Positions 1 to 6,257 of a stretch of 8,597 nt of DNA are shown here, one piece after another (position 1 is the first letter of the stretch; every line of letters starts with the position of its first letter). The DNA comes from Spirochaetota bacterium. Its GTDB lineage: Bacteria > Spirochaetota > Spirochaetia > Treponematales > UBA12059. The position numbers and the translations under genes were made by a program. A model generated the notes under the pieces. That model was given only the letters and a program-made list of their open reading frames with translations, did not search any database and had not been told where the DNA came from. The stretch lies in the NCBI GenBank assembly GCA_022709445.1, contig JAKLIU010000075.1:1-8597 (forward strand). The letters run 5' to 3'.

Positions 1-2354
1 ATGTCCGACGCCAGCAGCGTCATCCGGCCCTCCACGTGGTCGCCCAGCTCGGCGTCCAGTATGCTCTCCCTGCCGAGCCGTCCCAGGAGGGACCTGGGCA
101 CGAAGCGGCCGTAGGCCTCGTTCACCTTGGCCAGTTCGATGTGCATCTTGACCCGCGACTTGAGCTCCACCAGCGAGATGGGCTTGCTCACGTAGTCGTT
201 GGCGCCGGCGGAAAAAGCCTGTGCTATGTCCTCCGGCCTGGCCTTGGCGGTGATCATCACCACGGGCAGCGACACGGCCGGGTGCTCCTTGCGGATCATC
301 GAGCAGATCTCGAAGCCGGTGACCTTGGGGAGCATGATGCCCAGGAGGATGAGGTCCGGCAGGCCGTTCCCGTGGCCCATGCGCCGCAGAGCCTCGGCGC
401 CGTCCGAGGCCGTGATCACCTCATAGCGGTCCCTGAGCCCGTTGACCAGCATCCTGAGGGTCACCGGATCCTCGTCGACCGCGAGGATGCGGTATCGGAC
501 GGCGCGCGCCTTGCCCGAGCCCTCGGGTTCCTCCACCGATTCCAGCTCCCCGGCATCCTCCTCGGCCAGGACGGGCGGGAGGGCCGCGGATCCCGGTTCG
601 CCGTCGGCCGGGACGGCCGAAGCACGGGGCAGGGAGAAGGTTACCGTGGTGCCCGTGCCGTCACCCGACTGGTACGACAGGTCGCCTCCGTGGAGTTCGG
701 CCAGGCGACGGGCGATGCGGATGCCCATGCCCATGCCGCCGCCCCCTTCCCCGACCTGCTGGGACATGGCGGCCGCCAGCGCCTCCCCCGCGATGCCCGG
801 ACCCGTGTCGTTCACCGCCACCGTGATCCGGCCGCCGTCGTCCCAGGCGCGCACGATGACCGAACCCCTCACGGTGTACTTCACGGCGTTGCCCACCAGG
901 TTGTAGAGGATCTGCTCCACCCGGGAGGCATCCGCCTCCACCATCAGGTCGGGTTCTATGAGGTTGAACAGCTCCACGTCCGCGCGCTTGAGGCCGGAAC
1001 AGAAGCGGACCACCACGTCGACCAGCGGGCGCAGCTCGAAGGCCCTGGTCACGAGCCGCACGTCGTCGTGCTCCAGCCGCGAATAATCCAGGATGTCGTC
1101 CACCATGGCGTAGAGCTTGCGGCCGGTGCGGGCGATCAGGCCCACCGTCCGGCGGAAATCTTCCTTCAAGTCCGCGGAACCTTCCATGGATTCCGCCAGT
1201 CCCACCATGGCGTCCAGCGGGGTCCGGATTTCCGCGGAGGTGTTGGCCAGGAAATCGTCCTTGATGCGGTCGAGCTGCCTGAGCTCCTCGTTCTGCTCGC
1301 GGAGGGTCGCGTGCGCCTCGCGGAGCCTGCGGCCCATGCGGTTGTACGCGTCGGTGAGTTCGCCTATCTCGTCGCTGCCGCCAACCGGTATGGGTTCGAA
1401 GCCGGAGCCCCCCTCGACCCGGCCTCCCAGGTCCTCCACGCCGCGCAGCAGCACCCGGATGGGCTGGACCAGCTGGCGGGAGAGCAGGAAGCTGGCCGCC
1501 GCGGCGAGCATGAGCGTCGCGGCCGCGAAGGTGATGAGGTAGGCACCCACCTCCGACACCGAGGCGTCGGCGACGGGCAGGGAGACCGTCGCCATGTAGT
1601 CGTCGGCCAGGGTGCCGGGCAGGCGCACGGCCCTGACCGAGCGCGGCGCGTCCGGGTCCCCCAGGTCGGGACGGGCCTCGCCTATGAGCTCTCCCGGGAG
1701 GAGCGGCACGAAAGCGGGCATGGGTGCGCCCTTGAGGTTGCGCCCGTAGGCGTCCCTCCGTGTGGTGAGGGCGGTGCCGTAGCCGGCGGTTGGATCGCGC
1801 GGGGAGATGTCCAGTTCCGCGCCCAGGACGGATTTCAGGATCTCTATCTCGCCGCGGCCCAGGGAGGCCGTGCAGAACAGCTCCGCCCGGCTGCCGACCT
1901 CCGCCCGGTAGATGAAGCGCACGCCCGCGTCGTCGACCCAGACTCCGTCCCCGCTGGCGCGGTGGAGCATCCCCGAGAACACCGGTTCGGTGAAGGCCGG
2001 ATTGACGTGCCAGCTGAGGGACTCCCCGGAGTCCAGCCGGATGTAGATGCCGTCCAGGCCGTATTCGGCCGCGAGCACGGCTAGCCCGTGCGGGACGCCC
2101 TCGCTTCCGGGGATGAGGAGGGCGGACAGGCGCGGATCCTCCGAGAGCTGGACCGCCCGCGACGACGCGTAGCCCTGCCGCTCGTCGATCTGCCGCTCGA
2201 GGAAGGCCCGGGCGTACTCGAAGCGGTCCTCCTGCCTGGCGCGGTCCACGGAACCGGAGATGCGGCCCAGTACCACCGAGATGGCCAGCACCGGCAGCGC
2301 GATGATGACCGTGAAGGCGAAGAATATCTTGTAGCTGATCCGCGCCCTGGCCAC
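1..2354 (-). CDS. CyaC-like membrane class III nucleotide cyclase with degenerate histidine kinase and receiver domains (3' end outside window)
   Basis: The frame is open without a stop from GTG at 2354 to the window edge (784 complete codons). I chose the GTG because it lies three bases after the stop of the upstream gene and directly precedes a membrane segment; its Shine-Dalgarno is weak, which fits translational coupling. Domains by approximate residue: membrane segment 9-28; extracytoplasmic sensor 30-268, possibly Cache-like; membrane segment 270-290; HAMP 290-345; HisKA 360-430; HATPase 470-580; receiver 620-740; then a linker beginning FVPRSLLGRLGRES near 751 and the start of a cyclase domain ending at MTLLASD. 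That linker is typical of CyaC-type adenylate cyclases. The kinase H-box reads NTSAEIRTPL, with Ala374 in place of the phospho-accepting His. The receiver reads DLILLGIMLP, with Gly672 in place of the phospho-accepting Asp. The N-box (NLVGNAVKYT), G1 box (DTGPGI), receiver acidic residues (VDEDP), Thr (MITA) and Lys (VSKP) are kept. The product is probably cAMP, but the specificity residues lie outside the window, so cGMP is not excluded. Confidence 0.88.
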   Translation of the reverse strand, partial: MARARISYKIFFAFTVIIALPVLAISVVLGRISGSVDRARQEDRFEYARAFLERQIDERQGYASSRAVQLSEDPRLSALLIPGSEGVPHGLAVLAAEYGLDGIYIRLDSGESLSWHVNPAFTEPVFSGMLHRASGDGVWVDDAGVRFIYRAEVGSRAELFCTASLGRGEIEILKSVLGAELDISPRDPTAGYGTALTTRRDAYGRNLKGAPMPAFVPLLPGELIGEARPDLGDPDAPRSVRAVRLPGTLADDYMATVSLPVADASVSEVGAYLITFAAATLMLAAAASFLLSRQLVQPIRVLLRGVEDLGGRVEGGSGFEPIPVGGSDEIGELTDAYNRMGRRLREAHATLREQNEELRQLDRIKDDFLANTSAEIRTPLDAMVGLAESMEGSADLKEDFRRTVGLIARTGRKLYAMVDDILDYSRLEHDDVRLVTRAFELRPLVDVVVRFCSGLKRADVELFNLIEPDLMVEADASRVEQILYNLVGNAVKYTVRGSVIVRAWDDGGRITVAVNDTGPGIAGEALAAAMSQQVGEGGGGMGMGIRIARRLAELHGGDLSYQSGDGTGTTVTFSLPRASAVPADGEPGSAALPPVLAEEDAGELESVEEPEGSGKARAVRYRILAVDEDPVTLRMLVNGLRDRYEVITASDGAEALRRMGHGNGLPDLILLGIMLPKVTGFEICSMIRKEHPAVSLPVVMITAKARPEDIAQAFSAGANDYVSKPISLVELKSRVKMHIELAKVNEAYGRFVPRSLLGRLGRESILDAELGDHVEGRMTLLASD

Positions 2355-2357
2355 CTG

Positions 2358-3911
2358 CTAGTTCCCGCCCGACGCCAGGACGGTCACGCGTCCCTCCACC
2401 CGGGCGTCCACGGTGCCCATGCCGGCCAGGGCGCTCTCCAGGACGGCCAGGATGGATGTCTCGTCGTAGCCGGTCCTGGCCAGCCCCATCTGCCCGAAGT
2501 CCGCGTAGCCGTCGCCGCCGCCGAAGATGTAGGCCTCCGTGCCCAGGCTGTAGCGCCGGTCGCGCGCGAGCGGGACGCCGCCGACCCTCACCGTCGAGGC
2601 GATCACCTGGTCCATGGGCGGCCGGGCGGGATCCCAGGAGAAACTGACGCCGGATACCTGCAGGAAGCCGCGGCCGGCCTTGGGGTTGCCGACGAAGGTG
2701 CAGCCGCGGTTGAGGATGCGCAAGAGCTGCTCCCCGGTGAGTTCGGTGGTCACTATGTTGCCGCCGAAGGGCAGCGTGTCGTAGACCTGCTTGCGGGTTA
2801 TGGGACCGGCGGCGAAGGCCGCGCGGATCTTGCCGGAGTTGAGCAGGAACACCTGGGTGCCCGCGCGCTCGCGGAACACGTCAGCCAGCAGGTTGCCCAT
2901 GCTGCACTCCCGCTCGAACTCCAGGTCCAGGGCCGTCGCGGCCTCCGCCACCCTGGTGTCCATCACTCCCGCCACGGCGGCCTCGATGCCGTAAATCCGG
3001 TCCGCGAGCGACGAATCGGGAAGGTACGCCGAGGAATCCACGGTGAAGGCCTCGAAGGACGCGCCCTCGGGAGACGCGGCGATCACGGTGCGGGCGACCA
3101 TGCGGCCGTTGGTGAAGCGGGCGCCGGACTGGGCGGTGACGACCCGCGCGCCGCCGTCGCGCTCGACCACGGTCAGCCCGTCCGGCAGGTCCGCGGAGGC
3201 CGAGCCGAACCAGTACTGGTCGATGCCGTCCAGGGCCAGCAGGGCCTCCATCGCCATGGCGTCCGCCGAGCCGGCGGGACTGCCCCAGGCCAGTCCCCCG
3301 GCGAACAGGCCGATGGTCCTGGCCCCCAGCTCCCGCAGCTCCTCCACGGCCGCCGCGGCCGCGGCCGCCTCGTCGGTCACCTCGAGGCCCGCCACGTTTT
3401 CCGCCAGGTTCTGGCTGAGCACGGTGCGCGGGGCCAGGCCGACCAGGCCCACGCGGCGCTTGGGATCCCACAGGTAGGGCTTGAGCCACGGCAGCCCGGC
3501 TCCGTCGGCTCGCCTGATGTTGGCGGCCAGGAAGGGGAACCGGGCCGCGGCGGCCAGTCGCTCCAGCGCGGGGAGGCCGAAATAGAATTCGCGGGGTCCG
3601 ACCACCAGGGCGTCGAAGCCGGCGTCGTTCATAAGGTCCACGATGGCCCGGCCTTCGGTGAAGTGGGCCTCCGGCGTGCCGTGGAAGGCGTTGTAGACGG
3701 CGACGGTGTACACGGGGGCGTTCCCCGCCCGGGACCTGAGCTCGCGGAGCGCGGCGGACAGCAGCGAGAATCCGGCGCTGTAGATCCCGTCCTTCTCCGT
3801 CGGCTGGATCTGGCCCCTGAGCGAATTGACGTGCAGGACCTGCACGGAACCGCCGTTCCCGCACGAGGCCAGGACGATGGCCAGCGCCGCAGCCTTCCAG
3901 GGGTTCTTCAT
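2358..3911 (-). CDS. UshA/5'-nucleotidase-family lipoprotein, predicted catalytically dead
   Basis: The protein has 517 residues, close to the usual length of bacterial 5'-nucleotidases. The start ATG is preceded by GGGAGC at 3916-3921. Residues 1-17 are a lipoprotein signal with lipobox L-A-S-C (Cys17). Residues 23-245 match the metallophosphoesterase domain, but its metal and catalytic positions are changed. NDLHG is NSLRG (Ser30, Arg32). GDFFQGTP is YNAFHGTP (Asn74). GNHEFDFG is GPREFYFG (Pro106, Arg107). LSH is LFA (Ala204). GGHSH is FGSAS (Ser237, Ser239). Residues 325-475 match the C-terminal 5'-nucleotidase domain, with MGNLLAD, NSGKIRAAF (Arg363), LPFGGN (Phe382), LQVSGVSF and GGGDGYADF. 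The family normally hydrolyses periplasmic nucleotides or UDP-sugars. Here hydrolysis is unlikely and ligand binding is a reasonable inference. The gene is followed after three bases by the cyclase gene, so the two are probably co-transcribed. The family assignment is firm; the receptor role is a hypothesis. Confidence 0.9.
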   Translation of the reverse strand: MKNPWKAAALAIVLASCGNGGSVQVLHVNSLRGQIQPTEKDGIYSAGFSLLSAALRELRSRAGNAPVYTVAVYNAFHGTPEAHFTEGRAIVDLMNDAGFDALVVGPREFYFGLPALERLAAAARFPFLAANIRRADGAGLPWLKPYLWDPKRRVGLVGLAPRTVLSQNLAENVAGLEVTDEAAAAAAAVEELRELGARTIGLFAGGLAWGSPAGSADAMAMEALLALDGIDQYWFGSASADLPDGLTVVERDGGARVVTAQSGARFTNGRMVARTVIAASPEGASFEAFTVDSSAYLPDSSLADRIYGIEAAVAGVMDTRVAEAATALDLEFERECSMGNLLADVFRERAGTQVFLLNSGKIRAAFAAGPITRKQVYDTLPFGGNIVTTELTGEQLLRILNRGCTFVGNPKAGRGFLQVSGVSFSWDPARPPMDQVIASTVRVGGVPLARDRRYSLGTEAYIFGGGDGYADFGQMGLARTGYDETSILAVLESALAGMGTVDARVEGRVTVLASGGN

Positions 3912-3991
3912 GGTCGCTCCCTACGGTATCAGTCGGCGCGGGACGCCGGGGCGGCAGGTGCCGACGGCGGGGTCTCCGGGCGCAGGCATCC

Positions 3992-4020
3992 AGTATACGA
4001 CATGCCGGTGGATAGCGCAA
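3992..4020 (-). promoter_or_regulatory. Candidate sigma-70-type promoter of the nucleotidase-like/cyclase gene pair
   Basis: On the minus strand TTGCGC (4020-4015) is separated by exactly 17 bases from TATACT (3997-3992). The -10 matches the consensus at five of six bases; the -35 matches at three (TTG). It lies between the rlmI-like stop and the lipoprotein start and would give a leader of about 70 bases. It suggests that the pair can be transcribed independently of the upstream methyltransferase gene. No operator is evident. Confidence 0.5.
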
Positions 4021-4032
4021 AGCAATCCGGGA

Positions 4033-5259
4033 TCAGCGCCGGCGTTCCACCGCGACGATGAAGCCCTTGAGGTATCGGGATTCGGCGTAGCCCGAGACCA
4101 CGGGATGGTCGTGGGCCTGGCCCCGCTCCTCAAGGTACCGGAGCGTGACGCCGGCATCGGTCGCGGCATCCTCCAGGGCGGCCAGGAATCGGTCCCGGGA
4201 GAGCCAGAACGAGCAGGAGTAGGTCGCCAGCACCCCACCGCCGGCCAGCAGCTTCATGGCCCTCAGGTTGATCTCCTTGTACCCGCGCACCGCGCCGTCC
4301 AGGGAGGCCTTGTTCTTCGCGAAGGCCGGCGGGTCCAGGACCACCAGCCCGTAGGAGCCGTCGGCCCCGCAGGCATCCGCGTCCCGCAGGAAGTCGAAGG
4401 CATTGGCCTCCACGGCCTTCACGCGGTCGCCCAATCCGTTGAGCCCGGCGTTCTCCCCCACCGCGCGCACCGCGTCGGCGGATGCGTCCACGGCCAGCAC
4501 CGACTCCGCCCCCGCGGCCGCGGCGCAGAGGGCGAAGCCGCCGGCGTTGCAGAACACGTCCAGGACCCTGCGGCCGCGCGCCCAGGCCGCAGTCGCGGCG
4601 CGGTTCTCCTGCTGGTCCAGGAACCAGCCGGTCTTCTGCCCGGTGCCCAGCGACACCCCGAAACGCAACCCGTTCTCCAGGATGGTCAGGCGCTCAGGCA
4701 CGCTGCCCGCGACCACGCCGGAACGGGGCTCGAGCCCCTCCAGGGCGCGGACCGGCGAGTCGCTCCGTTCCATGATGCCGTCGGGCGCCAGGGCCTTGGC
4801 CAGGGCCGACAGGACGGCTTCCCTGCGCGCCTCGATGCCGCGCGAGAGGAACTGCGCGGACAGCCAGGACCCGGGCCGGCCTTCGCCGTCCTCGCCGACG
4901 AAACGGTCCACGATCAGGCCGGGCAGGCCGTCGGCCTCGGCGAAGACCGCGCGCATGGAATCGGCCGCCGGGTCCTTCCATCGCGAGCGGCGGACGAGCG
5001 CGTCGGCCAGCCGTGCCTCGATGAAGGCCGCGTCGAAGGGCTCGTCCTTCCATGAATAGCGGCGGGCGCGTATCTTGGAGGCCGGGCTCCAGATGGCCGA
5101 GCCCAGGAAGCGGCCCCGGGAGGTCTTCACGCCCACCTCGTCCCCCGGGCCGGGGCTGCCGGACACGTCGGCTATCTCGTTGTCGTATATCCAGGGGTGG
5201 CCGCGGAGGAGTCGGTCCTCCTCGCGCGGGCGAAGTCTCAGTTCCGGTCGTTGGCTCAT
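4033..5259 (-). CDS. rlmI: RlmI/RlmK-type 23S rRNA cytosine-C5 methyltransferase
   Basis: The protein has 408 residues, close to the usual size of about 400. It is a class I SAM-dependent methyltransferase expected to methylate a cytosine at C5 in 23S rRNA. An N-terminal PUA-type RNA-binding domain (about 1-80) shows LLRGHPWIYDNEI. The central and catalytic parts show GWFLDQQENR (about 210), the SAM-binding loop VLDVFCNAGGF (about 235), the motif LDPPAFAKNK (about 313) and the catalytic-cysteine motif YSCS (Cys349). All expected motifs are intact. The frame stays open upstream to an ATG at 5658, but that extension has no family similarity and would run through the divergent promoter region. 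ATG at 5259, preceded by GAGGG, places the PUA domain at the N-terminus as in homologues. The next genes downstream on this strand have their own likely promoter, so operon membership is doubtful. The exact target base cannot be read from sequence, so RlmI-like is safer than a firm orthology claim. Confidence 0.92.
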   Translation of the reverse strand: MSQRPELRLRPREEDRLLRGHPWIYDNEIADVSGSPGPGDEVGVKTSRGRFLGSAIWSPASKIRARRYSWKDEPFDAAFIEARLADALVRRSRWKDPAADSMRAVFAEADGLPGLIVDRFVGEDGEGRPGSWLSAQFLSRGIEARREAVLSALAKALAPDGIMERSDSPVRALEGLEPRSGVVAGSVPERLTILENGLRFGVSLGTGQKTGWFLDQQENRAATAAWARGRRVLDVFCNAGGFALCAAAAGAESVLAVDASADAVRAVGENAGLNGLGDRVKAVEANAFDFLRDADACGADGSYGLVVLDPPAFAKNKASLDGAVRGYKEINLRAMKLLAGGGVLATYSCSFWLSRDRFLAALEDAATDAGVTLRYLEERGQAHDHPVVSGYAESRYLKGFIVAVERRR

Positions 5260-5307
5260 GCCCTCAGGGTAGACCGGGCGGCCGCGGCGAGACAAGTGAG
5301 ACCGGCG

Positions 5308-5336
5308 TTGTTTCCCGGCGCGCATTGGAGTATATT
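5308..5336 (+). promoter_or_regulatory. Candidate promoter for the DUF2807 gene
   Basis: TTGTTT (5308-5313) and TATATT (5331-5336) are spaced by 17 bases. The -10 matches the consensus at five of six bases; the -35 only at the leading TTG. The start of transcription would fall near 5343, leaving a leader of about 115 bases in which I see no riboswitch-like structure. This is one of the few AT-rich patches in the window. Confidence 0.45.
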
Positions 5337-5357
5337 TTCCTCCATCAACGAGGTCGG
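5329..5357 (-). promoter_or_regulatory. Possible divergent promoter for the rlmI-like gene
   Basis: Read on the minus strand, the same AT-rich patch gives TATACT (5334-5329), five of six bases of a -10 element. A weak CCGACC (5357-5352) lies 17 bases upstream. It overlaps the plus-strand -10 at 5331-5336. The leader to the rlmI-like start would be about 60 bases. The -35 match is poor, so this is a tentative call. Confidence 0.3.
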
Positions 5358-5458
5358 CTCCGGGTACGGTCGCGCGCATGCGGGCCGGACACCCGAGACC
5401 GGGGGCCATCAGCCTCCCGGGCACGACGCGCCGTCCGTTCCGCCAATGGGGGAAACAC

Positions 5459-6166
5459 ATGAAACGATCCTTGTCATTCTTCATCGCCGCGTCCGTCGCC
5501 GTCGCTGGGGCAGCCGCCCTCGGCATCAAGGGCGACGGGAAGGTCGTGGACTCCGTGCGACCGGTCCGCGGCTTCACCGAGATCTCCATATCCGCCGTCG
5601 AGGACCTGACCGTGGAGTACGGCCGCGAGTTCAAGGTGGTCGTGTCGCTCGATTCCAACCTGCAGGAATACTACGAATCCAGGGTATCCGGCGGCACGCT
5701 GCGCCTGGGCTTCCGCCCCGGCACCTCGGTCAACGGGCTCACCAGGCTCAAGGTAACCGTAACCATGCCCAAGCTGGAGGGGATCGAGGCGTCGGGCGCC
5801 TCCACCATCGCCGTGGGCAAGGGCTTCTCCGGCGCGTCCTTCTCGGCCTCGCTCTCCGGAACCGGCAAGCTCAGCGGCTGGTTCGAGTACGACCGGCTGG
5901 AGTTCGAGACATCGGGCACCGGATCCTTCGAGGTGTCGGGCAAGGCCGACAGGATGTCCGTATCCATCAGCGGCGCCGGCTCCTTCGCCGGCCGCGGCCT
6001 GCCGGTCGAATCGGCCGAGGTCGATATCAGCGGCACGGGCAACGTGGAGCTCACGGTCTCCAAGTCACTGGACGCCGAAATATCCGGGATGGGCACGGTG
6101 ACCTACCACGGCAGCCCGGCCGTCAAGCAGTCCATCTCCGGCCTCGGCCGCGTGATCCGGGGCTGA
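5459..6166 (+). CDS. Secreted DUF2807 (GIN-domain) beta-helix protein
   Basis: The protein has 235 residues. The start ATG at 5459 is preceded by a G-run (5448-5452) at good spacing and opens a signal peptide (MKRSLSFFIAASVAVAGAAA), so the in-frame ATG at 5378 was not used. There is no lipobox, so it is probably periplasmic or surface-exposed. After a region rich in beta strands (about 25-110), the motif S-G-x-G or a close variant recurs at about residues 112, 133, 152, 171, 191, 209 and 227, a period of 18-21 residues. This matches the rungs of a right-handed parallel beta helix and the putative auto-transporter adhesin head GIN domain (DUF2807), whose biochemical role is not established. 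It is divergent from the rlmI-like gene. A lipoprotein gene follows 91 bases downstream on the same strand; the two may share envelope functions, but no functional link can be shown from sequence. Confidence 0.85.
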   Translation: MKRSLSFFIAASVAVAGAAALGIKGDGKVVDSVRPVRGFTEISISAVEDLTVEYGREFKVVVSLDSNLQEYYESRVSGGTLRLGFRPGTSVNGLTRLKVTVTMPKLEGIEASGASTIAVGKGFSGASFSASLSGTGKLSGWFEYDRLEFETSGTGSFEVSGKADRMSVSISGAGSFAGRGLPVESAEVDISGTGNVELTVSKSLDAEISGMGTVTYHGSPAVKQSISGLGRVIRG

Positions 6167-6169
6167 CCG

Positions 6170-6202
6170 GGCGGAACCTTCTCCGGAACCGCGGTTTCCG
6201 CC
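6170..6202 (+). other. Imperfect inverted repeat between the DUF2807 and vWA genes
   Basis: GGCGGAACC (6170-6178) can pair with GGTTTCCGCC (6193-6202) with one bulged T and a 14-base loop. It lies a few bases after the DUF2807 stop. There is no T-run, so it is at best a weak or factor-assisted terminator, or a processing site. Confidence 0.25.
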
Positions 6203-6224
6203 GGGCTCGGGCGGGATCCTGCGC

Positions 6225-6250
6225 TATACTCTGTTCGTTCCGGAGGAGGT
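6225..6250 (+). promoter_or_regulatory. Candidate -10 element and strong ribosome binding site of the vWA lipoprotein gene
   Basis: TATACT at 6225-6230 matches five of six -10 bases, but I find no convincing -35 at 16-18 bases upstream, so the promoter is uncertain. AGGAGGT at 6244-6250 is a near-perfect Shine-Dalgarno placed seven bases before ATG 6258. It is the strongest ribosome binding site in the window and suggests high translation. Confidence 0.45.
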
Positions 6251-6257
6251 ATCCCCT

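Noticed and set aside
36..2084. Plus-strand open frame of 682 codons
   Set aside because: It is antisense to the cyclase gene, whose minus-strand frame shows a continuous series of recognised domains. Its translation is rich in His, Gly, Arg and Gln with no family motif, as expected of a GC-rich shadow frame.
3345..3375. Run of CCGCGG-like repeats that looked like a tandem repeat
   Set aside because: It is the coding sequence of a poly-alanine helix (residues about 182-188) in the nucleotidase-family protein and needs no other explanation.
1..3911. The idea that both left-hand genes are decaying pseudogenes
   Set aside because: Both frames are long and free of stops or frameshifts, with good signal peptide, membrane segments and preserved structural motifs. 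The changes concentrate at catalytic positions, which favours selected pseudoenzymes.
3912..4032. Intergenic region checked for a CRP-type site or riboswitch upstream of the cyclase operon
   Set aside because: I found no TGTGA-N6-TCACA-like palindrome and no convincing stem series, only the promoter described.
2088..4061. Plus-strand open frame of 657 codons
   Set aside because: It is antisense to the nucleotidase-family gene and has the same low-complexity shadow composition; it also covers a probable minus-strand promoter.
5260..5658. N-terminal extension of the rlmI-like frame up to an ATG at 5658
   Set aside because: The extra residues match no family, cross the divergent promoter patch and overlap the start of the DUF2807 gene. 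The PUA domain begins naturally at the ATG at 5259.
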